Assembly: GCA_049841155.1 (NCBI GenBank)
Contig: JASGHI010000003.1
Location: 1,922,001-1,986,000 of the forward strand
Length of the DNA stretch: 64,000 nt
Reading direction: 5' to 3'
DNA from: ZC4RG30 sp049841155
GTDB taxonomy: Bacteria; Pseudomonadota; Gammaproteobacteria; Steroidobacterales; Steroidobacteraceae
Under the pieces are notes generated by a model. That model was not told where the DNA came from and ran no database searches. It worked only from the letters and a program-made list of their open reading frames with translations. This document shows positions 46,512 through 54,517 of this stretch, in pieces. A program made the position numbers and the translations under genes. The first letter of the stretch is position 1. Each line of letters begins with the position of its first letter.

Positions 46512-47690
46512 CTAACTGCCCGCCCCGTCTTGCGAAATTGGCGCCGGGAGAAATACGGCTGTCACATCGTTGAGGAAGCGGTGGCCCAGCGCCGTGGCGC
46601 GCCAGCCAGGACCCTGCCCGGTAGGCAGCGGCTCGGCGAGCCCGCGAGCGGCCAGCTGCGCAAAGCTCGGGGCGATCACGGCCGGGTCGAGGCCGGTGCG
46701 CGCGGAGAAATCCGCCGCGGTGAAGCCCTCGTTGAGTCGCAGCGCATTCATCATGAACTCGAAGGGCAGATCCGCGGCGGCCACAGCCTGCCAGCGCGGT
46801 CCCTGCGCAGCGCCGGCCTGGTAGCGGCGCGGCTCGCGCGGGTGCGCGCTGCGCTCGATCAGCCCCCGGCCGGGGTGCGTGAGCTTGCCGTGCGCCCCGG
46901 CGCCCAGGCCAAGGTAGTCGCCAAAGCTCCAGTAATTGCGGTTGTGGCGGCACTGGAAGCCGGCCTGCGCCCAGGCGGAAACCTCGTACTGCGCATAGCC
47001 GCGAGCGCCCAGCAGCGCCTGGGCATCGGCCTGCATGGCTTCACACTCTTCTTCGTTCGGCAGCGGCGGCGGATGGCCGGCGAAGACGGTGCCAGGCTCG
47101 ATGGTGAGCTGGTACAGCGACAGATGCGAAGGAGCCAGCGCCAGCGCGGCGGCCAGATCCGCCAATGCCAGCTCCCGCCCTTGCTGCGGCAGCGCGAACA
47201 TGAGATCGAGGTTGAAATTGACGAGGCCGGCGCGGCGCAGCTCATCCACCGAGCGCAGCACATCCTCGACCTTGTGGATGCGGCCCAGCGCCGCCAGCTG
47301 CGCCGCACCGAAGCTTTGCGCGCCCAGCGACACACGATTGACGCCGGCGTCGCGATAGCCCGCGAAGCGCCCGCGTTCGATGGTCGCCGGATTGGCCTCC
47401 ATCGTGATCTCGGCATCGGGCGCAAACGGCAGGCGCGCGCGCAGCAGCGCCAGTACCTCACCGATGGCCGATGGCGCAAACAGACTGGGCGTGCCGCCGC
47501 CGAGAAATACGCTGCAGACCTCGCGCCCGGCGACCCGCAGCAGCTGCGCCGCGAGATCTGCGGCCAGGGCTTCGAGATAGGCCGCCTCGGGCAGCGCGCT
47601 CTTGAGCTGGTGCGAGTTGAAGTCGCAGTACGGGCACTTGCTCACACACCAGGGAAAATGCACGTAGACCGCAAGCGGCGGCGCCTGCAT
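46512..47690 (-). CDS. hemW: HemW, radical-SAM heme chaperone (formerly oxygen-independent coproporphyrinogen oxidase-like)
   Basis: A 392-residue radical SAM protein. The iron-sulfur cysteines are Cys15, Cys19 and Cys22 (CVSKCPYC), followed by GGGTPSL, EANPATIE and GVNRVSLGAQSF, all typical of the HemN/HemW family. The extra N-terminal cysteine of true HemN is absent, so HemW is the better call. The C-terminal HemN domain is complete. It follows rdgB with a 14-base gap, an arrangement common in gammaproteobacteria. Confidence 0.93.
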   Translation of the reverse strand: MQAPPLAVYVHFPWCVSKCPYCDFNSHQLKSALPEAAYLEALAADLAAQLLRVAGREVCSVFLGGGTPSLFAPSAIGEVLALLRARLPFAPDAEITMEANPATIERGRFAGYRDAGVNRVSLGAQSFGAAQLAALGRIHKVEDVLRSVDELRRAGLVNFNLDLMFALPQQGRELALADLAAALALAPSHLSLYQLTIEPGTVFAGHPPPLPNEEECEAMQADAQALLGARGYAQYEVSAWAQAGFQCRHNRNYWSFGDYLGLGAGAHGKLTHPGRGLIERSAHPREPRRYQAGAAQGPRWQAVAAADLPFEFMMNALRLNEGFTAADFSARTGLDPAVIAPSFAQLAARGLAEPLPTGQGPGWRATALGHRFLNDVTAVFLPAPISQDGAGS

Positions 47691-47704
47691 GGCCTATGCG
47701 CCTG

Positions 47705-48343
47705 TCATGGCGTGGGCGGGCCGCCGAGCTGTTCGAGCAGGGCATGCAGTGCGCGGGCGCGATGGCTCACGGCATTCTTGGCCTGCGTGCTCATTTCCGC
47801 TGCCGAACGGCCATTCTGCCCATCGGGCAGGAAGATGGGGTCATAGCCGAAACCGCCGCTGCCACGCGGGAAAGTGGCGATGTGCCCCTCCCAGACACCG
47901 CTGCCCAGCAGCGGCTCGGGATCCTCCGCCGAACGCACCAGCGCAATCACGCAGCGGTAGCGCGCCGTGCGCCGCGCGTCGGGCACGTCCGCCAGCTCCG
48001 TCAGCATCAGTTCGAGATTCTCCAGATCCGTTGCGCTCTCGCCCGCATAGCGCGCGGACCACACACCGGGACGGCCGTCCAGCGCATCGACCTCGATGCC
48101 CGAATCATCCGCCAGGGCCGGCAGGCCGGAAAGTTGCGCGGCATGGCGCGCCTTGAGCAGCGCGTTGTCCTCGAAGGTGTTGCCGGTCTCCTCGGGAGCC
48201 TCGATGCCCAGCTCGCTCTGCAGCACCAGCTGGAAACCGCGCGGCTCGAGCAACGCGGCAAGTTCGCGCAGCTTGCCTTCATTGCTGCTGGCGAGCACCA
48301 CGCGGCCAGTCACCGGCGGCGGAGCGGGATCCGGTTGTGCCAT
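47705..48343 (-). CDS. rdgB: dITP/XTP pyrophosphatase (RdgB/HAM1)
   Basis: Removes non-canonical purine nucleoside triphosphates. The 212-residue protein carries the HAM1 signatures: VVLASSNEGKLREL at the start, ETGNTFEDNALLKAR, LADDSGIEVDAL, GVWSARYAG and the C-terminal SGGFGYDPIF and SHRARAL. The start at 48343 is selected by these motifs and lies eight bases after rph; the longer frame runs through rph. There are some extra residues before VVLAS. Confidence 0.95.
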   Translation of the reverse strand: MAQPDPAPPPVTGRVVLASSNEGKLRELAALLEPRGFQLVLQSELGIEAPEETGNTFEDNALLKARHAAQLSGLPALADDSGIEVDALDGRPGVWSARYAGESATDLENLELMLTELADVPDARRTARYRCVIALVRSAEDPEPLLGSGVWEGHIATFPRGSGGFGYDPIFLPDGQNGRSAAEMSTQAKNAVSHRARALHALLEQLGGPPTP

Positions 48344-48351
48344 GGGACGGA

Positions 48352-49098
48352 TCAAGGCGCGGCCGCTGGCGCCTGCGCCAGCGCCGCGCGCTGCAATTCG
48401 AACAGCTGCCCGGTGCCGAGCGTGGCCAGCAGCAGCAGCGAATCCACTTCGTCGCGGCGCATGGGATGACCTTCGGCGGTGCCCTGCACCTCGATGAAGC
48501 CGCCGCCGCTGTTCATCACCACGTTCATGTCGGTCTCGGCCGTGGAATCCTCCACATAGTCCAGGTCCAGGATCGGACGGCCATCGACGATGCCCACCGA
48601 GATGGCGGCAACCTGGCCGTGCAGCGGATTGGCGATGCCTTTCGCGGCGGCCAGGCGCATGCAGGCATCGGCCAGCGCCACGTAGGCGCCGGTGACCGAG
48701 GCCGTGCGCGTGCCGCCGTCGGCCTGCAGCACATCGCAGTCCAGCGTCACGGTGCGCTCGCCCAGCGCCGTGAGATCCAGCGCTGCACGCAGGCTGCGGC
48801 CGATGAGCCGCTGGATCTCCTGGGTGCGGCCGGACTGCTTGCCCTTGGCCGCCTCGCGCGCGCCGCGCGTATGCGTGGCGCGCGGCAGCATGCCGTATTC
48901 GGCGGTGACCCAGCCCTGCCCCTTGCCGCGCAGGAAGGAAGGCACACCTTCCTCGATGCTCGCGGTGCACAGCACGCGCGTGTGGCCGAACTCCACCAGC
49001 ACCGAGCCTTCCGCATAGCGCGTGAAGCCGCGCGTGAAACGCACCGGGCGCAGCTGGTCGGGTGCGCGGCCGTCATGCCGCAATGCCACGGTATTCAC
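48352..49098 (-). CDS. rph: Ribonuclease PH
   Basis: Phosphorolytic 3'-end trimming of tRNA. Family motifs are present: GRAPDQLRPVRF near the N-terminus, GWVTAEYGMLPRATHTR, GRTQEIQRLIGRSLRA, LDCDVLQADGGTRTASVTGA and STAETDMNVVM. No ATG is available. The GTG at 49098 forms a GTGA overlap with the preceding phosphatase stop and is taken as the start; GTG 49089 or TTG 49083 are alternatives that would give lengths nearer the usual 238-243. Confidence 0.95.
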   Translation of the reverse strand: MNTVALRHDGRAPDQLRPVRFTRGFTRYAEGSVLVEFGHTRVLCTASIEEGVPSFLRGKGQGWVTAEYGMLPRATHTRGAREAAKGKQSGRTQEIQRLIGRSLRAALDLTALGERTVTLDCDVLQADGGTRTASVTGAYVALADACMRLAAAKGIANPLHGQVAAISVGIVDGRPILDLDYVEDSTAETDMNVVMNSGGGFIEVQGTAEGHPMRRDEVDSLLLLATLGTGQLFELQRAALAQAPAAAP

Positions 49099-49835
49099 AG
49101 GATGCGCAGCGCCGCGGCTGAAGTGTTGTCGCTGGCCCCGCCCGCATTGCGCACCGCGAAGTCCGCGATGGCATAGAGCGCGTCGTGCAGGCTCACGCCC
49201 GAATACAGCGACGCGGCGATGTCCTCGTCGCGCAGGTTGGCCCAGAAGCCGTCGGTGCAGACCAGCAGCGTGTCGCCGGGCTGCACGCGCACGCAGCGGC
49301 CGATCACCATCTCGGGCAGCAACGCGTCGCCACCCAGACAGCTCTCCACATAGTTGCGCATAGGATGGTTCTGCGCCTGATCCGCGCTGATGAGCCCCTC
49401 CTGCAGCAGCAGCTCCACGTGGCTGTGGTCGCGCGTGCGCGTGAGCACCTGGCCGGCGCGCAGGTGATAGACGCGGCTGTCGCCGACATGCGCCCACCAC
49501 GCCGTGCCCTCCTGCGCCAGACAGATGGCACCCGTGGCGCGCGGCCGCTGCTCCAGCGGCAGCTTCGTGCCCAGCGCCACCACCTGCGCATGCGCCTGGC
49601 CGAGCACCAGATGCAGGAAGGCGAGCGGATCGAGCAGCGGTTGCCGCGTCGCGGAGGCGATGCGCCCCAGCAGCACCTGGCGCGCCGTCTCGGCAGCCTT
49701 GGCACCGTCGGCATGCCCGCCCATGCCGTCGAAGGCCGCAATGAGGGCAACCTCGGGGTTCACGGCCACGGCAACGCGGTCCTGGTTCTCGTCACGCGCG
49801 CCGAGCAGGGTGACCTCGGCGAATTCGACTTGCAA
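49095..49835 (-). CDS. PP2C-family protein serine/threonine phosphatase
   Basis: A 246-residue soluble metal-dependent phosphatase. Asp residues of the dinuclear metal site are seen in DENQD (15-19), FDGMGGHADG (35-44) and near the C-terminus in CTDGFW and SDNTSA. There are no extra domains. It resembles the PrpC/Stp group that counteracts Hanks-type kinases; no kinase partner is in the window. The gene sits between rph and yicC, a placement often seen in related gammaproteobacteria. Confidence 0.92.
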   Translation of the reverse strand: MQVEFAEVTLLGARDENQDRVAVAVNPEVALIAAFDGMGGHADGAKAAETARQVLLGRIASATRQPLLDPLAFLHLVLGQAHAQVVALGTKLPLEQRPRATGAICLAQEGTAWWAHVGDSRVYHLRAGQVLTRTRDHSHVELLLQEGLISADQAQNHPMRNYVESCLGGDALLPEMVIGRCVRVQPGDTLLVCTDGFWANLRDEDIAASLYSGVSLHDALYAIADFAVRNAGGASDNTSAAALRIL

Positions 49836-49905
49836 AACCGGCTCCCGCGTTCAGCTAGACTAGCCCCATATTATCGCATTGCGCACCCGACCCCGGTAGC
49901 CATCC

Positions 49906-50781
49906 ATGATCCTCAGCATGACGGGCTTTGCCCGCAGCGAAGCCGTACTGCCCAATCGCCACCTGGTCTGCGAGCTGCGCAGCGTCAATCACCGCTTCCT
50001 CGAAAGCTCGCTGCGCCTGCCTGAAGAACTGCGCCCCCTGGAGGGCGAGTTGCGCGCGCGTCTGCAGCAGGAGCTGCGGCGCGGCAAGGTGGACTGCAGC
50101 TTCACATATCGCAGTTCGGCCACTGAAAGCCGGGAGCTGGAGCTCGACGGCGCGCTGGTGGAGCGCCTGACCGCCGTGCTCACGCAGCTGGCTGATGCCG
50201 CGCGTGCCGTCACCCATCCCCCGCAGCTGGACCTGGTGGAGCTGCTGCGCTTCCCTGGCGTGCTGCGCGAGGCGGCGCCAGACGCGCAGGCGCTGCTGGA
50301 ACAGAGCCGGCATGTGTTCTCCACCGCTCTGCAGGAACTGAAAGAGATGCGCGCCCGCGAAGGCGCACGGCTGGCCGAGCTCATCAGCCAGCGCTGCGAC
50401 CAGTTGGCCGAGCTGGTGGCGCGCGTGCGAGCACGGCTGCCCGAAGTGCACCAGGCCATCCGCCAACGGTTCACCGAGCGCCTCGCCGAACTTGCCGCAG
50501 GCGTCGACAACGAGCGCATGGAACAGGAGATCGCGCTGCTGCTGCAGCGCATCGACGTGGCTGAAGAACTCGACCGTCTGGATGGCCACCTTGCCGAAAC
50601 ACGCAAGATCATCGCCAGCCCTGAACCCGCGGGCCGGCGGCTGGACTTCCTGATGCAGGAGTTCAACCGCGAGGCCAATACGCTGTCGTCGAAGTCGCAG
50701 GACCTTGCGACCACGCGCATGGCGGTGGATATGAAAGTGCTGATCGAGCAGATGCGCGAGCAGGTGCAGAACATCGAATAG
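49906..50781 (+). CDS. yicC: YicC-family endoribonuclease
   Basis: A 291-residue protein with the invariant N-terminus MTGFARSE, CELRSVNHRFLE, and the C-terminal DUF1732 region LDFLMQEFNREANTLSSKS and the EQMREQVQNIE ending. Members are RNases implicated in small-RNA turnover. The ATG at 49906 has a second in-frame Met five codons on (MTGF), which matches the common family start. It is divergent from the PP2C-rph-rdgB-hemW group. gmk, its usual downstream neighbour, is 12 kb away here. Confidence 0.94.
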   Translation: MILSMTGFARSEAVLPNRHLVCELRSVNHRFLESSLRLPEELRPLEGELRARLQQELRRGKVDCSFTYRSSATESRELELDGALVERLTAVLTQLADAARAVTHPPQLDLVELLRFPGVLREAAPDAQALLEQSRHVFSTALQELKEMRAREGARLAELISQRCDQLAELVARVRARLPEVHQAIRQRFTERLAELAAGVDNERMEQEIALLLQRIDVAEELDRLDGHLAETRKIIASPEPAGRRLDFLMQEFNREANTLSSKSQDLATTRMAVDMKVLIEQMREQVQNIE

Positions 50782-50796
50782 CGGTGGGCGCCCCGA

Positions 50797-51603
50797 TCAG
50801 GCAGCAGTTCTGCCAGGCAGCAACACCACCAGCTTCAGATCCGGCCGCCGTGCGACCCGCAGCGTGAGCTGCGCGTGTTCGCGCACCCGGCCCGAGCTGC
50901 TGCGGAATACGCGGATTCCACCCTCGCGCTCCTGCACCCGCTCCTCCCGCCACGCCGCCGCAAACTCCGCACTGCCGGCACACAATTCCTCCACCAGCGA
51001 CTGGCGCAGCGGATCGGTGCGCCAGCTTTCCGTGTCGGCGCGGAATTCCGCCACCAGGCGCTGCGCACGCGATTTCCAGTCCACCACCTGGCGCTGCGCG
51101 GCTGCATCGAGGAACACGTAGTGCAACAAGTTCGGATGCGGCGCATGCCGCCGCACACGGCGGCCCAGCCATGCCGGAAACAGCTTCTCCGCCGCGGCAT
51201 TCCATGCAATGGCGTCCCAGCAGCGGTCCAGCACGTAGGCCGGAGCCGCCAGGCTGTCGAGCAATTGCCGCAGTTCCCGCTCTTCGCCACCCGCGCCAGA
51301 AAGCGGCGCCGGATCGGCACGCTCGGCCAGCTGGAACAGATGCGCCCGCTCGGCGCGCGTCAGATGCAGGCCGCGGGCCAGCGCCAGCAGGGTCGCCATC
51401 GACACCGAGCGCGTGCGGCCCTGCTCGATCCACGCCACCCAGGTCGGGCTGATGCCGGCCAGTTGCGCCAGCTCTTCGCGCCGCAGGCCGGGAGTGCGGC
51501 GCCGCGCGCCAGCGGCGAAGCCGAAGTCCTCCGGGCGGCTCTGCATGCGGCGCGCACGCAGGAAGGAACCCAGCGGCGTCCGCCGCGTTTGCTGTTGCTT
51601 CAT
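50797..51603 (-). CDS. XRE-type helix-turn-helix regulator with MmyB-like ligand domain
   Basis: A 268-residue transcription factor. Residues about 36-80 form the HTH (TPGLRREELAQLAGIS, WIEQGR). The rest matches the MmyB-like domain that often binds fatty acids or other small ligands, including AYVLDRCWDAIAWN and LHYVFLD. The ATG at 51603 is chosen since residues before it are not conserved. It is divergent from a methyltransferase gene, which it probably controls through the repeats at 51609-51638. Confidence 0.88.
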   Translation of the reverse strand: MKQQQTRRTPLGSFLRARRMQSRPEDFGFAAGARRRTPGLRREELAQLAGISPTWVAWIEQGRTRSVSMATLLALARGLHLTRAERAHLFQLAERADPAPLSGAGGEERELRQLLDSLAAPAYVLDRCWDAIAWNAAAEKLFPAWLGRRVRRHAPHPNLLHYVFLDAAAQRQVVDWKSRAQRLVAEFRADTESWRTDPLRQSLVEELCAGSAEFAAAWREERVQEREGGIRVFRSSSGRVREHAQLTLRVARRPDLKLVVLLPGRTAA

Positions 51604-51608
51604 GTAAT

Positions 51609-51638
51609 AGGATAAGTACCAACTTTCTAACAGGATAA
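51609..51638. promoter_or_regulatory. Direct repeats in the regulator/methyltransferase divergent promoter
   Basis: AGGATAA occurs at 51609-51615 and 51632-51638, 23 bases apart, about two helical turns, on the same face of the DNA. The 78-base spacer between the divergent genes is A/T-rich for this genome. This is a plausible operator for the adjacent HTH protein. Confidence 0.35.
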
Positions 51639-51681
51639 CAGGGTGCAATGCTGGCCACCTGTTTCACCAGGAGAGCCGACC

Positions 51682-52449
51682 ATGTCGAAGCATGAACACG
51701 CCGTCCTCCAGCAATTCGATCCCCGGGCCGGCGCCTATCTGACCAGCGCCGTGCATGCCGGCGGACCCGATCTGCAGTGGGTGCAGCAATGGCTGGACGA
51801 CTGGAAGGGTCCCGCGCAGGACGCCCTGGACGCCGGCTGCGGCGCGGGCCACCTGGCCTTCCGCCTGGCATCGCGCTTCCGCCGCGTCGTGGCCGCGGAC
51901 CCGTCCCCGTCGATGGTGCGCACGGCGGTGGAAGAAGCCCGGCGCCGAGGCCTCGATCCGGTGGAAGGCCTCAGCGCGCGCGCCGCCAACCTGCCCTGCG
52001 CCGACGGCAGCTTCGATCTGGTCGCCACGCGCTTCAGCGCCCACCACTGGTACGACCTGCCAGCCTCGCTGCACGAATTGCGCCGCGTGCTGCGGCCTGG
52101 CGGCCAGCTGCTGCTCATCGACCTGCTCGGCGAGGACTCCCCGCTGGTGGATACCCACCTGCAGGCCATCGAACTGCTGCGCGACCCGAGCCATGTACGC
52201 GACCGCACCACCGCCGAATGGCTGGCATTGCTGCAAACCTCCGGTTTCCGCGCAGCGCAGATGCGCAGCTGGCCATTGCGGCTGGAATTCACCAGCTGGA
52301 CGCAGCGCATGCGCGTGCCGGACCCCGTCATTGCGCAGCTGCGGTCCATGCTGGCCCAGGCGCCTGAAGAAGTGCGGCAGGCTTTGCAGATCGAACCCGA
52401 TGGATCATTCACGGCCCGCGTCGGCTTGTTCGTTGCCGACGCGGGCTGA
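51682..52449 (+). CDS. Class I SAM-dependent methyltransferase (UbiE/Methyltransf_11 type)
   Basis: A 255-residue Rossmann-fold methyltransferase. SAM motif I is LDAGCGAGHLAF (49-60), followed by an acidic VVAADPS loop, LPCADGSFDLVATRFSAHHW and LRPGGQLLLID. AGGAGA is well placed before the ATG at 51682. The substrate is unknown. Divergent pairing with an MmyB-like regulator is common for short-chain dehydrogenases and methyltransferases in detoxification. Confidence 0.88.
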   Translation: MSKHEHAVLQQFDPRAGAYLTSAVHAGGPDLQWVQQWLDDWKGPAQDALDAGCGAGHLAFRLASRFRRVVAADPSPSMVRTAVEEARRRGLDPVEGLSARAANLPCADGSFDLVATRFSAHHWYDLPASLHELRRVLRPGGQLLLIDLLGEDSPLVDTHLQAIELLRDPSHVRDRTTAEWLALLQTSGFRAAQMRSWPLRLEFTSWTQRMRVPDPVIAQLRSMLAQAPEEVRQALQIEPDGSFTARVGLFVADAG

Positions 52450-52554
52450 GCGCAAAGCGGCGCAGCCCGCCACCTCGCGATCCGCACCCACCAGCCGGAT
52501 CGCGCAGGGGATCGCAGGTCTATACTCGCCTGCATCCGCAGCGTGGAGGTCATC

Positions 52555-54312
52555 ATGTCGCAGGTCCTGCGCCACATTCGTGCTTGGTGGTTGCTCGCCG
52601 CACTTCTGCCGACATTCGCGCTTGCCCAGTCCGGTTCCTCGGACGCAGCATTTCATGCACTGGCGGACGAGTTCATCGACACTTTCGTATCTCCCGCCAG
52701 CCCCACCTGGGCAACCCAGAACGGCATCCACACTTTCGACGACAAACTCGAGGACTATTCCCGCGCCGCCATCAAACGCCACACCGCAACGCTGAAGCAA
52801 TACGAAGCGCGCTTCAGCGCCATCGCGGCAGCGAAGCTCAGCGCCCCGGCGGCCATCGACCGCGAACTGCTGCTCAACTGGATCCGCTCCGGCATCCTGT
52901 CGAACGAAACCATCCGCGGCTGGGAGAAGAACCCCGACAGCTACACCAGCGGCATTACCGGCACGGCCTTCGCGATGATCAGCAAGCAGTTCGCGCCACC
53001 GGCCGACCGCCTGCGCAACCTCATCGCGCGCGAGAAACTGATGCCGCAGGCGCTCGAGGATGCCCGCGCCAACCTGCGCAATCCGCCGAAGATCTTCACC
53101 GAAATCGCGATCGAGCAGTTGCCGGGCATGATCAGTTTCTTCGATAAGGACGTGGTGAGCGCCTTCGCCGACGTGCAGGACCCCACCCTCCTCGCGCAAT
53201 TCGCCGCCAGCAACGGCGCGGTGATCAAGGCGCTCAATGACTACCTCGTCTGGCTCAAGGCGGATCTGCTGCCCAGGTCGCATGGCGACTACAAGCTCGG
53301 CGCCGCCACCTACGCGAAGAAGCTGCAGTACGACGAGATGGTAACCACCCCATTGCCGCAGCTGCTGGAGATCAACCTGCGCAATTTGCGCCAGAACCAG
53401 GCGGACTTCGCGCGCATCGCCAAAGAGCTGGAGCCCGACAAGACCACCGCACAGGTGCTGGCCGAGCTCAGCGCGGACTATCCGCCGCCCGACAAGCTGC
53501 TCGACACCTTCCGCGGCACACTCGACGGCCTGGTGAAGTTCATCAACGAGCACAGGATCGTGACGATTCCCTCCCCGGTGCGGCCGATCATCGAGGAGAC
53601 ACCGCCGTTCCTGCGCGCCATCACTTTCGCCTCCATGGACACTCCCGGGCCGTTCGAGAAGGTCGCCAAGGAAGCCTATTTCAACGTCACCCTGCCGGAC
53701 CCCAAGCTCACGCCGGAGCAGACCCGCGAATTCATGGCCCAGTTCAACTATCCGGTGATCAACGGTGTCGCGGTACACGAGGCCTACCCGGGCCACTACG
53801 TGCAGTTCCTCGTGATGCACGATGTCCCCGGCCGCGTGCGCAAACTGTTCGGCGCCGCATCGAACTCCGAAGGATGGGCGCACTACTGCGAACAGATGAT
53901 GCTCGACGAGGGCCTGGCGCAGGCGCTGTTTCCCAATGACGTGCGCCGGCAGAAATTCCTGCGCCTGGGCCAGCTGCAGGATGCGCTGCTGCGCAATGCG
54001 CGCTTCACCGTCGGCATCAAGCTGCACACCGGCGAATTCACCTTCGATCAGGCGGTGGACTTCTTCGTCAAGGAAGGCTTCCAGTCGCGCACCGTCGGCA
54101 CGGTGGAGACCAAACGCGGCACCGGCGACCCGACCTATCTCTACTACACGCTAGGCAAGCTCGAAATCCTGCAGCTGCGCGCTGACATGCAGCGCAAGCT
54201 CGGCGCCTCGTTCAATCTGCAGAAATTCCACGATGACTTCCTGCACGAAGGCAGCCCGCCGATCCCGCTGGTGCGGGGCGCGCTGCTCGGCAGCGGCTCA
54301 CCTGTGCTGTGA
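52555..54312 (+). CDS. Exported DUF885-family putative metallopeptidase
   Basis: A 585-residue protein with a Sec signal peptide (residues 8-24, cleavage near FALAQS). The DUF885 zinc-type motif HEAYPGH lies at residues 408-414 and is followed by EGWAHYCEQMM, the conserved distal Glu region. Members are thought to be periplasmic peptidases. GGAGG five bases before the ATG at 52555 fixes the start. A TATACT about 30 bases upstream is a possible -10. A 19-codon frame (54309-54368) overlapping its stop is probably meaningless or a gene remnant. Confidence 0.88.
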   Translation: MSQVLRHIRAWWLLAALLPTFALAQSGSSDAAFHALADEFIDTFVSPASPTWATQNGIHTFDDKLEDYSRAAIKRHTATLKQYEARFSAIAAAKLSAPAAIDRELLLNWIRSGILSNETIRGWEKNPDSYTSGITGTAFAMISKQFAPPADRLRNLIAREKLMPQALEDARANLRNPPKIFTEIAIEQLPGMISFFDKDVVSAFADVQDPTLLAQFAASNGAVIKALNDYLVWLKADLLPRSHGDYKLGAATYAKKLQYDEMVTTPLPQLLEINLRNLRQNQADFARIAKELEPDKTTAQVLAELSADYPPPDKLLDTFRGTLDGLVKFINEHRIVTIPSPVRPIIEETPPFLRAITFASMDTPGPFEKVAKEAYFNVTLPDPKLTPEQTREFMAQFNYPVINGVAVHEAYPGHYVQFLVMHDVPGRVRKLFGAASNSEGWAHYCEQMMLDEGLAQALFPNDVRRQKFLRLGQLQDALLRNARFTVGIKLHTGEFTFDQAVDFFVKEGFQSRTVGTVETKRGTGDPTYLYYTLGKLEILQLRADMQRKLGASFNLQKFHDDFLHEGSPPIPLVRGALLGSGSPVL

Positions 54313-54517
54313 AGACTCGCGAAGCGCTCATCAGCCTGATTCCCGAGCAGATGCGGGACATCGAATAGCGCCGGCCCAAACCCTTCTGCATGCGTCGTGG
54401 AAGCGGCGCCGGCTTCCCGCGCCGCATTGTCATCGCGCCGACATTCTGCCTTAACGGCGATGAAACCTCGTGCCTCCATCCTGCCGCGCTTTCCAGTTCG
54501 CGGATTCGGGAGGCGAC

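Noticed and set aside
54309..54368. 19-codon frame overlapping the DUF885 stop, ending like a small protein tail
   Set aside because: Too short, no homologue recognised, and no ribosome site; could be a remnant but cannot be supported.
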